Source of the DNA: Corticium candelabrum
Taxonomy: Eukaryota > Porifera > Homoscleromorpha > Homosclerophorida > Plakinidae
Reading direction: 5' to 3'
NCBI RefSeq assembly: GCF_963422355.1
Contig: NC_085089.1
Span: 2,136,456 to 2,200,455, forward strand
Length of the DNA stretch: 64,000 nt
This document shows, piece after piece, positions 25,001-45,400 of the stretch. The notes beneath the pieces were generated by a model. It saw only the letters and a program-made list of their open reading frames with translations. It was not told the origin of the DNA and did not search any database. A program made the position numbers and the translations under genes. How positions within the stretch are numbered: position 1 is the stretch's first letter; each line of letters starts with the position of its first letter.

Positions 25001-25204
25001 GCATCTAATGCATGCTTTTTGTGGTTAAGGAATGTTTAGGTGTATCAATATTTTGCCGTTTAAATGTACCTGTAATTCATCTATCAGCATTAAATTTGTC
25101 TTGCAGGAATCATTGTTATCATATGTGTTGTTCTGCTGCTTGTTTGGACTTGTGGCCGTCCACATGGGTACGAAGAGCTGGCACAAGTGTCACAGAAGAA
25201 ATAG
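16075..25204 (+). CDS. Class B scavenger receptor (CD36/SCARB/LIMP-2 family), complete gene
   Basis: Eleven exons: 16075-16203, 16260-16432, 19024-19177, 20103-20297, 20362-20582, 22382-22554, 23530-23648, 23712-23806, 24046-24097, 24156-24228, 25107-25204. All phases agree and the product is 493 residues, normal for the family. An N-terminal membrane anchor (YVAAIVFLLIGLALVFLSVF) is followed by a large ectodomain with family motifs PGSKGFDEW, YFFNVTNPDHV, VGPYVYR, LLWGYQDKL, NMINGTDG.LFHP, then a C-terminal anchor IIVIICVVLLLVW and short tail. Such receptors bind lipids, lipoproteins or act in lysosomal sorting; ligand unknown here. Intron 1 is only 56 nt. An in-frame ATG at 16012 would add 21 residues but the 16075 start suits family length better. 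Introns contain a Tigger-like MITE, a long inverted repeat and a dispersed repeat. Confidence 0.93.
16995..17729. repeat. Inverted repeat with about 80-90-bp arms
   Basis: 16995-17085 (AAGCCAGTCTCTTCC ... GTCACTCTGGAGCAGAGAG ... ACCAGACTGC) is matched in reverse complement by about 17655-17729. The 570 bp between contain no recognised protein. It lies in intron 2 of the CD36-family gene and could be a non-autonomous palindromic element. Confidence 0.65.
20627..20954. mobile_element. Tigger/pogo-like MITE with TA target duplication
   Basis: Ends CACTCGAATGTCTCTTATCC and, in reverse complement, CACTCAAATGTCTCTTATCT form terminal inverted repeats, flanked on both sides by TA. The TCTCTTATCC core and TA duplication are typical of Tc1/mariner pogo-type elements. 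About 328 bp; no transposase seen. In intron 5 of the CD36-family gene. Confidence 0.75.
20990..21810 (+). repeat. Dispersed repeat family X, copy 1
   Basis: About 820 bp, beginning near CGAGGCCCGGATATC and ending near GCTTCTCTATTCATT, recurs in opposite orientation at 48972-50470. Coding content not recognised; class unknown. In intron 5 of the CD36-family gene. Confidence 0.75.
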
Positions 25205-26579
25205 ACTGTGAAGATAGAAGTACTTAGTAGTTATTGTAGTTGACTTTCGAATTTGATTACAAGCATGATGAGCTCTGTCTAAGAAAATGGAGTTGCCTTT
25301 AGTAGCAATAGTAAGTAGCCTAGTGCAATACTCAGCTATAGAATGATAACCACACTTGAATTCTTAATCAATTCTTTCTGTTGTCTCAAAATACTAGTTT
25401 TCATGCAGACACACTATTAGTCACAGTCTAATGTACCTGACACTCAAACAAACAATCACTTCAGACACTGAAGAAAGCGTATGAAACTTCATCTGGCAGT
25501 TTGCTTATTTCACTTCACGCTTGCCTACCATCCTAGTCATACACTATAACGATAGAATTGGCATCTTGCTGAGAGCATTAACTATCTGTACTGCCGACTC
25601 AACACAGCCATCAAAATTCGAGTGGTTGAATCCATCACCACCAAACAGCAGTGGTGGAGACTGACCTATTGTGACATATCCGGGTATGCCAGAATATGAT
25701 TGCTTCACTTGAGAATATCGCCACCGATGACACCTACTCCAAGTAGGTTTTGGCAGCCACGAAAACAACATTTGTACTCGGTCTATCAAAGTTTCTTCCA
25801 CTTTTGCTCGTTCTTCTTCTAAATGTTCCACTGCAAAAGGAACACTAGAATGCACTAGGAGTGAGTGAGGACCTCCAGACTGGGGATTCCGTTTTCTCGA
25901 GTCCCAGCACACAAAACGAATTGCATCGTTACCGCACACATATTTAGCAGTCCAAGGGACAGGAATCTCAAAATCTGACTCAAAGTGTAACGCAACAGCA
26001 TATCTCGACGAATAGTGCACACACTCGAGATTTTTCTTTAGAATCGGTTTCTTATCAAGCAGCTCCAAAACACCATCAAGAGCGAGAGCCTATTACGGCA
26101 TAGCACACCGATTACTTTAAAACCACAAGATGCCCTGCATGTATGTACCTGTGGTACTGGTATAGTGATCACCACTGCATTATAAGATGCAACATAGCCG
26201 TTTTCGGACTTGAGAGTTAACATCTTGATCATACCATCATCTGCCACTGACAGCTTTTCAAGACGAGTGTTATACAAAACACTGCAGCCTGAAGGTATAT
26301 GATCAGTCAAACGGTCGTCTCATTATTCAAAACATTTACCTACTGTAGTTGCAATCTGACCTGATGCCGCTACACAGTAGTTGACAATGCTATCCATTCC
26401 TTTAGGGGCAACGAAATTTTTTGCCTTGTCACTACGACTTTCACCTTCAATGACACCACAAAATGGCGATAGAATACCCTGATCCAACAGTTCAGAGTAA
26501 AACCTATCACGTAATGTTACTTTAAAGGCCTCACAAATAGTTCCTAAAAATTAATTAATTATTTTATTAATTAAATTAA
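23440..26579. repeat. Segmental duplication, right copy (partner 1-3147)
   Basis: Contains exons 7-11 of the CD36-family gene and exons 2-4 of renalase. Here, unlike the left copy, both genes continue past the block edges with intact remaining exons, so this is likely the parental arrangement. Confidence 0.93.
24632..24825 (+). mobile_element. hAT-like transposase C-terminal remnant (copy 2)
   Basis: Same fragment as at 1200-1385 (WWSFLILIAHTLPSIS, DAERSLSILK), in intron 10 of the complete CD36-family gene. It was carried along by the segmental duplication. Confidence 0.45.
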
Positions 26580-26838
26580 GACATTTATAGTATGTCTGCC
26601 CTTTTCCAGACAAGGTTCCTAACCTTTTGTGAGCTTCTGCGTATTCTGGAGTCTGAGAGATGTATTGTGCACCCATATCGATACTACTGTCGGCTGTTCG
26701 TTTGGTGAAGGTTCGTCCAGCGTTCGTTGACTTCTCCCACACTGTGACGCTTGCTTCTGGAAGTGCACGACGCAGTATGAGAGCAGTAAATGACCCAGTC
26801 AGTCCACAACCTATTACAGCAACTCTAGGAGCCGACAT
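25544..26838 (-). CDS. RNLS: Renalase (FAD-dependent NAD(P)H-isomer oxidase)
   Basis: Four minus-strand exons: 26838-26624, 26503-26340, 26288-26149, 26089-25544, giving 354 residues (human about 342). Renalase oxidises aberrant 2- and 6-dihydro isomers of NAD(P)H back to NAD(P)+, a metabolite-repair reaction. Seen here: Rossmann motif VAVIGCGLTGSFTALILRR after MSAPR, MGAQYIS, the loop KRFYSELLDQGILSPF across the first splice, NFVAPKGMDSIV, a conserved YSSRYAVAL, PWTAKYVCGNDAIRFV, and the C-terminal flavin-contact signature GGDGFNHSNFDGC. Intron phases agree throughout. The ATG at 26838 precedes the Rossmann strand by four residues, as usual. It is tail-to-tail with the CD36-family gene (340 bp between stops). 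A truncated copy lies at 2112-3071. Confidence 0.92.
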
Positions 26839-27399
26839 AACTTGACCTCGGAGTTCCACAAGTCGTGCGCGGCAACATACACATGTTTCTTTGTTTATTT
26901 ATTGTTTTAGTGGCAGGTCTTCATGGAAGATCAGTCAATTAGACTTAATGGACTTCTTTGGGTAAACAAAAATAAATAAATAAATACAACCAGACACAAC
27001 AAACCAACTAGCTTACACAGTGTAGACACCATTCATGGCCAAACACTAATACTTGACAGTGCATGTAATCAAGTCATGTCACATCTGTTACAGCAGTGAT
27101 GATGTATCATGGATTGTGGTACGTTCCCTCACAATGGCAAGTTCAGCGCAACACTCCCAAAATTCGTTACATGAATACGTTTTCTATTTGTATACTCTAC
27201 ATAGACAGCTGCAGCAATAGCACATAATGCCTGCAAACGATGCTATTTCATTTACAAGAAAGTTAGTATATTATATCTAATTGTGACGCGTCAAACCTAA
27301 AACTAGCCTGGCAGGAGATTACAGTGTCAACACACTGTATGTATTAAATCCTTTTCAATACCAAGTTATAAATATGTCATGCAAAGAAGATAATGTCAC
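26839..27399. other. Intergenic, no gene seen
   Basis: Between the renalase start and the CTR9 stop. AT-rich; short AAATAAATA runs; nothing coding recognised. Confidence 0.6.
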
Positions 27400-36008
<8,609 letters not shown>

Positions 36009-36285
36009 CAGACATCACATTATACGGGAATCTGTCAGATGTCTTTGGAAGACAACTTGCAGGCTGCGGAAACATTCCTCGTTAGGCCTACAGCCACAGC
36101 TGGGTAGCCAGTGTATACATGCTTAGTAACGTGATTTTTAACTAAAATGCTAAACGAATAAATTTTACTGTACTGTACAATACAATATCCCACGTGACCA
36201 AACGTTTAGAGCGCGCTAGAGAGAAAATGTAAGAAAGTCGGCGTGCATGGTCTGGATACGCGAGACTTTCTGTGTGTACAGTACG
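36009..36285. promoter_or_regulatory. Probable bidirectional promoter, CTR9 / M20 gene d
   Basis: Only 277 bp separate the two divergent start codons. The interval contains a CCACGTGACC E-box-like site (about 36190) and no TATA box suited to either gene was recognised. Inference from spacing. Confidence 0.45.
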
Positions 36286-39285
36286 ATGGAAGATTTGAAA
36301 CGTCTGGCTTGTGAAGCCATTGACCGACAAGCGTCACGTCTACGGGACGTGAGCAGTGAAATCTGGATGAATCCGGAGCTCGGGTTTGAGGAGCACAGAG
36401 CTCATTCTCTACTCACTGACTTGTTGGGAGACGCTGGATTTCAAGTAGACAAGAAGTTCACCTTGGAGACGGCGTTTAGAGCTAAATCGGGAACAACGAA
36501 ACGTCCTAATGTGGCTATAATGTGCGAGTATGATGCGCTGCCTAACATTGGACATGCCTGTGGTCACAATCTCATAGCAGAAGCAGGTCAGCGTTTTGAG
36601 AAATGTTTAGAGATTGCCAATACAGTGTCAATTTTTAATTTTAATAGGTAAAGATATATAAAACTTTAAATTAATATCAATTATTATGTTTAAGCGTGGT
36701 CACGTGGCAAGCTTAATTGACGTACATGTACCTGTTATCTTTGTATGCACTCAAGCATGCACATTGGTGTCAGTGAGGAGATACCATTGTATAGTCACTC
36801 TCATGTGTGCGACCTCTCTGATATGCGACCACCTCCTATTGACAAGATTGGTCATGGACCAGGATACATAACCAATAGGATACTCACGTCGATGAGAGAC
36901 CGCCTCCGTTTTACGATCAAGTTTGACCGGCTTTTGGAGTGGTCGTAAACAGGATAGACTACTGTAAAGCACTAGACCCCATGGCATACCCTTTGCTAGA
37001 TCTATAGTATTACTATGTATGTTTAATATGTTAATTAATTAAATATTTGTAGGATAGGTGAACTTGAGTCAACAACTCAACAAATGGAACTAAATCTTCT
37101 CGTATTCCAGAAGATGACATACTTGGCTAGTCATTAGTTCTATTAATCTTTCCTCTCTGCAAACAATTCTTGCTTTACCAGACCATTTTCAGTGTCTGTC
37201 AGACCAGTGTACAGAGGTCTAATAACAACATACTGCAAATGACTGACTGCATTAGTAAAACATAGAAGTGCTTTCCGTGTTCCTGTTGAATGGAGTGTTG
37301 TGCAGGTGACCGCATACAACAAACCATTGTTTCCAAGAATGTCACATGATGTCTGATGCGTGCCAAAAATTTAGGCAAAATTTAAAAAATATTTTGCATT
37401 ATGCTGTATATACTACACAGAGTGCGTCCAGATAGTAGAACGACCCTCAGATATGAGGGCCAGCTGCGATATAAGCAGAAAACCATTCTAATGAATGAAT
37501 TTATTTTGACGAGTAAGCAGTCGCAGACCTGCAGCGGCAGTACCACCAGGGTGTGGCGGGACAGTAGATGGTGCTACTGTATCCAAAGAAACCCATAAAG
37601 CTCGTTGACAGTGTACTTTGACATGGCGAGTACAGGCCGTAATCAAATAAGCCTGTGCTAACTTGAGGTTATATACGCCTTGTCGCTGATCCATGTATCA
37701 AAGTCTATGGTCTTGGATTATTCTCTGTTGTGACGCGATGACAAAGATGACAGGCTTGTTGTCGTGTTTTTTCAGTTGTGCGGTTACAGCAGTGTAGTAT
37801 TGTGGTGTACTTTATGGCAGGAATGAAGGCCCATCAGTCATTCTCTGGCAACCACTGCATCCTAGTTGCTTGCATGCTTGTTGCAGCTCCTGCCCCAGTA
37901 TGTACTTGGTAATCTAGGGCGAGAGAGTGGGTCTGATATTGCGCAAGTCTTACTCACTATAAACCATTTCATGCGCAGCTTCTGCATTGTCTATCTGTCC
38001 TTAGAGCAAGCGGACATCGACCGGTGTCGTCACTGAAATTATAGTGGACAACCATCATATTATATTCAATGTTTGCAAGCACACCATACTTGTATCAATC
38101 TGTTTCTGTAAGCTTGTGGTCAAAGATTTGTAGGTGTTGCTTACAAGCTCTTTACACATTGCGAGCTGAACGTTTTTAGGTCTATTTTATGTGGTTTCTG
38201 AATAGTGTTACACAGTATGGAAGGTCAAAAACATAGTGCACAAGCTATGTAGCTAAGCGCTAAATTATGCATTTGGAAATATAGAACATTATTTTGGTAC
38301 ATAGTTTGTGAGTTATTTCTAACAAATTAGTATTGAAAGTTTTTCTTAGTAAATGCATATGGCACATTAGTTTACATTTAGTTTTGAGTATGGTTGGTAT
38401 TGCATAGGTTGTGCGGCTGGCATTGGTGTGAAAGCTGCTCTAGAATCAAGTGACCAGAGCCTCGGGTGTGTCACCGTTTTTGGTACTCCAGCCGAAGAAG
38501 GCGGAAACGGCAAGGTAAAGATGCTGTCAAATGGCTGCTTCAAGGATGCGGATATTGCCATGATGGCCCATCCGTTGAATGCTGATTATCTGAATCGTTA
38601 CAGTCTTGCTCTTCTCGAACTGGACGTCACGTATAAGGGAAAAGCATCTCATGCTGCTGCGTTTCCCTGGGAAGGAATCAATGCACTTGACGCGGCTGTG
38701 ATGGCATACACTAACATGTCAATGATGCGACAGCAAATGAAGCCGACATGGAGAGTGCACGGCATCGTAACCAACGGTGGTATCAAACCAAATATCATTC
38801 CTGAAGAGTCACAACTACAATACTATATCCGAGCACCGACAGAAGGTGAATTAAAGACCTTAAAATGTATGTCAGAAAAAATCTTTCATTCTGCAGCGAA
38901 AGCTACCGGTTGTTCGGTCGAAATTGTAGAAGGAGAGGGGTGTTCCAATGTTCTTGTGAACAGTGTTCTGGCTGATGCATATTGCAAAAACTGTGCAAGT
39001 TTGAAGTTTGATTTTAAGCCACCCGTGGCTGGAGGATCGACAGATATGGGCAACATATCGTATGCCATTCCTTCTATTCATCCATACTTTAATGTCGGTA
39101 CGAGTGCCTCCATACATTCGCAAGAGTTCACCGCAGCAGCTAACACCGACTATGCCCATGAACGAGCAATCAGTGCAGGCAAGGCGATGGCCATGACAGC
39201 CATCGAGATTCTGTGTGTTCCCGAATTGCTGCCTAGCATTCGGACCTCATTTGATACTCAAGTAGCCACTGCTATATCATCCTAA
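36286..39285 (+). CDS. Peptidase M20 domain-containing protein 2-like, gene d
   Basis: Two exons, 36286-36586 and 38408-39285, encode 392 residues. It starts MEDLKRLACEAID and keeps GHACGHNLIAEAG at the exon junction, GTPAEE, MMAHP, ASHAAAFPWEG, GSTDMGNISY and an IHSQEF in place of the paralogues' NHTREF, so the terminal metal-site histidine is retained. Divergence from genes a-c (for example YLNRYSLALLELDVTYKG) makes it the most distinct member; its MKPTWRVHGIVTNGG region is closest to vertebrate PM20D2. The 1.8-kb intron holds no gene I recognise. It probably acts as a cytosolic dipeptidase of the carnosine-synthase proofreading type; substrate inferred. Confidence 0.93.
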
Positions 39286-40029
39286 AATGGATGATCTTAT
39301 GTATTTATACAGTGTGTTGATTATATCGATTCTGTACTTCCAAATCAACAGATAACCTGCATTTGCCAATTTGATGTAGAATGCGTTACAATTAATATAT
39401 TCTAGGTGTGGCATGCTTGTACATCCGCGCATGTTCCATGTCATGCACTACACCGCAGTCTAGGCCTAATAACTACGAGTGCAGGTGCATTCATTCTACA
39501 CGACTCGATCTGTGCTGTACGCAAAGTCTAGTGGGCGATGACTGCTAGCAAAGTGTGACAAGTAAGCGTATCGAATAATTATTTGTAGCGTGAATGTCAG
39601 AGTATGTAGAGGCTATAACGTTACACGTTTGTTTTAGTAAGTTTGCTATCATAACACTACTAGTTTATCGGATCTCTAAACGTCTAGTGAACGTGAATTA
39701 GTTGCGTTTTGCGGGCAGGAAGCATTTCCAATACACATCGATTGCATGCAACGTCGTGGCTAGTAATCCAGTAGACAATGTAAGCTTGGGTATTGTATGT
39801 ATTAGTAGCATTATTGCCTGTTAATGTTCCTATAGCCTATAGAGGGTGTCTACGTATACAACGCGTGTTAGTATCACATGCTAGTCGTGATGGTATTTGC
39901 ACCTCTGGGAAGTGTAACTATAGGAGTTGGTTGTATTGCATCTGTGCATGTTAACAGAATTAATTAATTATGTCAAGGAAATCCTGTGATCTTGTGATGT
40001 GGTTTCTTCAGGTTGCATGAGCTCTAACT
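39286..40029. other. Intergenic, no gene seen
   Basis: Between M20 gene d and the synaptotagmin-like gene. No coding similarity or repeat recognised; presumably contains the promoter and 5' leader of the latter. Confidence 0.55.
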
Positions 40030-41475
40030 ATGAAGGTCCTCATTGTAGGAGTCGTTTGCATTGTCATCGTAGCTGTTGTCTTGCTACTTCTCTGGTTGTG
40101 TTCTCGAAGCAAACAATTAAAACGGTTTTTGCAACTCAAGGACAAGGAAAGCACACCTATTCTTCAACTACCCGATCTGACTGTAAGTTACAGTAATACA
40201 CAGTGTGTGCAGCCTCGTTTCCAGGAAGGATCTCTGTATATGGTGCCTCACTTGATTGCCGATGATGAGAAAGATGACTTTGATGGAAAAGAAAAACAAC
40301 GATTGGGAGGCATAGATCCTGATGAGTTGCGAGGACGGCTGCATGGGATTCTGTCTCCACTCTCTTGTGGATTGTTGGATTTTAGTATTTATTATGATAC
40401 AGAGACAAAGCATCTATACGGAGTGATATTTTGTGTAAGAGAGTTGCCTATGGTTCGAGACCGACTTCCAAATGCTCTCATTCAAGTCGAGTTAGCCTGC
40501 ACTCAACAGTACGTGTATTGCACTGCTCTGAAACGTGAATCAAGCAGTCCTATATACAACGAGCCTTTCCAGTTTGGTCCCATTGATCTTAACGATCTCG
40601 TTACCTTTGGTATGCTTCATTTCCAAGTCTTTCATATCGATCACACTTGGAAGGACAGGTGCCTAGCATTTGTGGACGTTCCATTGTCTGATTTTCCGAC
40701 TGAGGATTTGATAGAGGATGAGCTAAGTATCTGTCGAGCATTGATCAAGTCAGACTCTGAGCCATTTATTAGACCACATCAAGTATATAGCATCTCCAGA
40801 TCGTCATCAACTGAGACAACATTCACAAATACTTTGCCTCGAAGTGGTCAAGAAACACCTTATTTACAGGAAACATCTCGTTTACAATACAGACAGCAAT
40901 CACCTCAAATTTATTTGACATCAACTACTGGGGCTAAGACGATGTTAGAAGCAAACGATGGTGTACGACAACGACGTGCGAGTATGTCAGAAATGACGAG
41001 TCTATATAAACAATCTCAGTTCTCAAAACAAGTTACGACTAGTTCACCAGCAATGCTTCAACTGTCACTTTTGTATGATAGAGGCACAGCTCGACTCATT
41101 GTCATTGTATTAAAAGCTAAATATTTACAACTTCAGCCCGGTGGACTGCCACCGAATGTGCTTCTCAAACTCTATATCTACAACACTGTCACACAGCAAA
41201 AATTCTCGAAGAAAGCGGCAGAAATACAGAGGAGGACGACTGACCCTGTATTTAATGAGTCGTTCAGCTTTCGTCTACCCGAGAGTTCACTGAGTGATTA
41301 TCAGCTTGTGATCTCGATTGTCGATGCAACCGAGAAAAGTCGGTTGAGGCATCGTTCGATCGGCGATATTGTCTTGGGTTGTAATGTTGATGGAGAGAGT
41401 AACAAGAAACACTGGCTGAGTGCTACACATGGTGATGGCATCGGGAAACAAGTAACGATGTGGCATGTTTTCTAA
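40030..41475 (+). CDS. Synaptotagmin-like tandem C2 membrane protein (probably calcium-independent)
   Basis: A single uninterrupted exon of 481 codons. Residues about 4-24 are a hydrophobic N-terminal anchor (VLIVGVVCIVIVAVVLLLLW) followed by a basic/cysteine stop (CSRSK). A C2A domain spans about residues 113-235 (GLLDFSIYYDTETKHLYGV ... YNEPFQFG) and a C2B domain about 340-478 (LQLSLLYDRGTARLIVIV ... VFNESFSF ... HWLS ... MWHVF), with a Ser/Gln/Thr-rich linker between. This layout is synaptotagmin. The aspartates that bind calcium in the C2 loops are mostly absent (NALIQVEL where SDPYVK is usual in C2A; LPPNVLLKLY in C2B), as in calcium-independent members such as the Syt14/16 group. Likely role is vesicle or membrane-contact trafficking. 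The lack of introns contrasts with neighbours and could mark a retrocopy. Confidence 0.85.
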   Translation: MKVLIVGVVCIVIVAVVLLLLWLCSRSKQLKRFLQLKDKESTPILQLPDLTVSYSNTQCVQPRFQEGSLYMVPHLIADDEKDDFDGKEKQRLGGIDPDELRGRLHGILSPLSCGLLDFSIYYDTETKHLYGVIFCVRELPMVRDRLPNALIQVELACTQQYVYCTALKRESSSPIYNEPFQFGPIDLNDLVTFGMLHFQVFHIDHTWKDRCLAFVDVPLSDFPTEDLIEDELSICRALIKSDSEPFIRPHQVYSISRSSSTETTFTNTLPRSGQETPYLQETSRLQYRQQSPQIYLTSTTGAKTMLEANDGVRQRRASMSEMTSLYKQSQFSKQVTTSSPAMLQLSLLYDRGTARLIVIVLKAKYLQLQPGGLPPNVLLKLYIYNTVTQQKFSKKAAEIQRRTTDPVFNESFSFRLPESSLSDYQLVISIVDATEKSRLRHRSIGDIVLGCNVDGESNKKHWLSATHGDGIGKQVTMWHVF

Positions 41476-41850
41476 CCGATAACACTCGCCTTCGATTTTG
41501 TTTCTTACGATAGTATTTGTATTGGTGATCAGGCAGATTATTCAGTGATACTTGCAGCTGTGGGACCACAGTCAGTCTATATTCAGCCGATTCTTGTAGG
41601 ACAGTTGTGTGCTAGTAAACATTGTGTCGAGTTCCAAAAATACAGAATCTGTACTGCAGCTGCAGGTGTACATGTAATGATGCATTGTAGCAATACATCA
41701 CTCACAATAAGTGGCAGGAAAGGTGTGCTCTCAACCACGCCCTCCTCCTTTGTAAGCTCCACCCTTCTACATATAAGCACTGTTCGAGCATACGGGTTGC
41801 TCTTGACTTCCTCTCACCATCGCACTTATTTGTCTTCCGTCTAGATCATC
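41476..41850. promoter_or_regulatory. Upstream region of the Rab gene
   Basis: Contains a CCACGCCC GC-box-like site (about 41738) and a CATATAAGC TATA-like sequence (about 41768), about 80 bp before the Rab ATG. No gene seen. Confidence 0.4.
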
Positions 41851-42366
41851 ATGTCTAAGAACTACGACGTTCTTCTCAAAATTCTCCTCCTCGGCGACAG
41901 CGGCGTGGGCAAAACGAGTCTAATCTGTCGCTACGTCGACGACGACGTGCGGTGAGTCGTCAAACAGTCTCGTTCTTTCTATTTCTGTACAAGTCGTTTT
42001 TGCTTCATTCCGCAGTGCTACACATGTTGCCACTATAGGTGAGTTTCCGGTCGAGTATGTGTGACGACGCGTTCGCGCGTATGATCTCTCGTATCTCTTT
42101 TCTTCGGTTCGAGTCATTCATTCGGTTGGCAGGTTTTTCTTTTGTTCGCCGCACCCACGCAGTTTTGATTTAGGGATTGACTTCAAGTTGAAGACTGTGG
42201 ATGTGGGAGATAAACGAGTTCGTATGCAGATATGGGACACGGCAGGACAGGAGAGATTTGAGACTCTAACCACTCAGTACTACCGCAAGGCGCAGGTGGG
42301 AGATTTAGATTGTGCACGTGTATACGTAGGATGTGGTGTGTGTGTGTGTGCGTGTGTGCGTGTGTG

Positions 42367-42438
<72 letters not shown>

Positions 42439-45400
42439 CGTGTGTGTGTGTGTGTCTGTGTGTCTGTGTGTGTGTGTCTGTGTCTGTGTCTGTGTCTGTG
42501 TCTGTGTCTGTGTCTGTGTCTGTGTGCATGTGAAAACATGTGAAAGTGTGGATAAAGTTTGTGGACTTTGTTTCCGCCTTTCAGTGTAGCATGATTTTTA
42601 AATAATTAAATTAATTAAGACCAGGACATCAGAGTCAATATGTTTACAAGTAAATATATTATACAGTAGTATTGTGTCTCAGTAACACAAAGATTGTTAG
42701 CTTCGGTTAGCTTCTACATAAACAATTTAATCCTCCTCGATCATACCAGACACCTTTATAATCTCTTCAGTCCCAAAAGATAGTTGCCAAGCATAGCGAG
42801 GCTTCTAATCCGGGTCTCACAACAGAAAGGGGCGTGGTCCTATATATGGCAATGTAGCCAGCTCTCGGTATCTGTGTATGTGTGCACAAACCTCCAATTT
42901 CTCCTCCCCAACACCACGTTTCATTATAAGACCACTTCAAAAAAATCATATCCATGTCTGACTACAGATCAGTAAGGAACGATTCGTACAAGTGACCAAC
43001 GGCGACGAAAAAGCCTCACGAAGTTCCATTGCCCCATCCTTTTGCAGTGTAGCTAGGGATTGTGTGTACTTGACAACTGAGAAACACCAGGCAACCTACA
43101 GTCAACTATTCACACGTCTGGTACTACATACAGTAGGTATGATCAATCCTTTACTGCACTGTGCAAATCTAAGACTGTTAATAGTCGATGTTTGCCAATA
43201 TCAATTTCTATGTCAATAAATACAGTTGAAAGCGGATGTTGGCTGTCAGAATCGCAATCATATTTATCTAAATTGTCCATTTATATTGCATTGTGGGAAA
43301 GGATGGTTACTTAAAACAGTTGCTGAAACCGCAATTGCATTTACACTTCTCTTGTGTACAGAAAGAATATGACTGCAAACCTGCAAACCTTCTTGTGAAA
43401 CTAGACATGCCTAGTGATGTTTTATGAGTCCTTGCAGTACCACACTCTTGTCATCTAGGCCTAAATGCTATTACTTATCTGTCTGTTTAAATTCACCTGT
43501 AGGTTCTTCCAATGCAATATCATGATCATGGTGTATAGCCTCCTGTCAGAAACCATCTAAAAAGTGTTTTAGCCGTCTACAATATATGCAGTGAGTTGTA
43601 AGGGAGTAGATAGTTTCATAGCCAAAGATTGGTAGCAAATTGAATCTATTCTGAATCTACTCCTAGGGTCAAGAGCACACAAGGGCTTGCACACAGCTAC
43701 ATGTATATTGCAGTCCATATGCAGGGATTTTACAGTATAGCTCAAGAATCTAAGATGAACATTTACATTGTAGGTGTACATGAATCTATATAAAACAGTG
43801 GTATAGAGCTTCTGTGCATGGTTAGGTTAGGTTAGTCTAATAGATCATGATGGAAATGCGAACACCATGGTCAGTTCTAAATGTAGTTTGATCCTACATA
43901 GGCTATTAATATCTATATGGTCAAAATTGGGAAACTTAAGAGGCGCCTTTATATTGCACCTTATGGCAAGAAAAATCGTCTACAACAAAAGAATCGAGAA
44001 TGATGACAAGCACGAGGATAAAATGTAATGCACTTGTTTTTTTGTTGTAAACAAAGTCAATCAGTAATACACATAAGTATAGTCTAGTAATTACTGCATA
44101 TTCTGTTACACAACCACTACTAACTTTTAGACATAGCTAGCTTGTTAAGTAATAAATAATTAATTAAAATGGGAAATGTGTATCTATCATAGTTTTAATG
44201 ATATTATTTCACATCATATAACTTCTCAAAACAAACAATATAATTTTTACAACTTTCAACACAAATTTACTTATTTTTTTTAATTGTACCAGTTACTAAA
44301 ATATATTAATATAATATTAATTTATGCACGTATTGGGACTCCAAGGCGTTTACTTTGGCGAGTAGAAAATTTTGCGATTTCAAACACTGAAATACCATAC
44401 CACTGTTGTTACAACGGAACTGAGTGCATACTTATACTGTACATTCAATTACTCTTGATCACGATCGCGAAATGACGACCTACCAGGGTTAGATACGTAA
44501 GTAATGATAATCTAAATTAATAGGAAGTTTGCATTCTACTTCCATGACAGGGTTTCAACAAATGCGTATTGTACATCTAGGACGTGGCGTTTCAGTAGAC
44601 GGTCAGAAAACTCCTTTGGACATGTTACTCACCAATGCGAGGCACCTACGGATACCATGCAACTAGTTTATGTGACACTGTTTGTTATGAAACAAAGTTG
44701 TATCAATACTATCAATGAATTGAGTTAGAAAAATTGAATCATTTAGGTAATACTTTTAACTAAGCCAAGTCGCTTTATACACTCAGCGTTTTCCAATATA
44801 CTTAACTTTTCCGACAGACTACAAACAGGGCATGTAATGGTTCAGTGGTTGTTTAGTCTATACAACTATTGTCAGTACGTACTACAGTAGATCTACTAGT
44901 AGGGTTAGCACAAGGTCATTTGGTTGCATGTATGTCATTGTGACAGCACATTTGTTGGAGGCAGTGCACGTATTACCTGAGGAATGAAACGTTATGGTAC
45001 AGTAGTGCAGGCAGGCCGGTCACGTGATGTACGTACGATGGCTTGTAATTTATTATTGGTGTCTAGGGAATACTTCTTGTGTACGACGTTACGAGCGGGA
45101 GGTCGTTCAAGAATGTACGAAGATGGTTGGCCAGCATAGAGGAGGTACGTTAAATTTGTTGGCCTCGGTTTGGTCATCATTTTCAACGACCGTCGCTCTG
45201 TTCTACGATAGAACGCAAGTCAGAATATAAAAAGATTAATAGTCGGTAACAAGTCTGACATGCTGGTCGGCCGAGAGGTCACCGTCAAACAAGGAAAACA
45301 GGTAACACTAAAGCAGGTCATACGTGCCTGTAGGCAATCAATCTGCAACGGCAAATTCGTAAATGTTGTGTATTGTGATGTGTAGCTAGCTTCCGAGTAT

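Noticed and set aside
43821-43835. Telomere-like (TTAGG)n run
   Set aside because: Only about three units; expected by chance.
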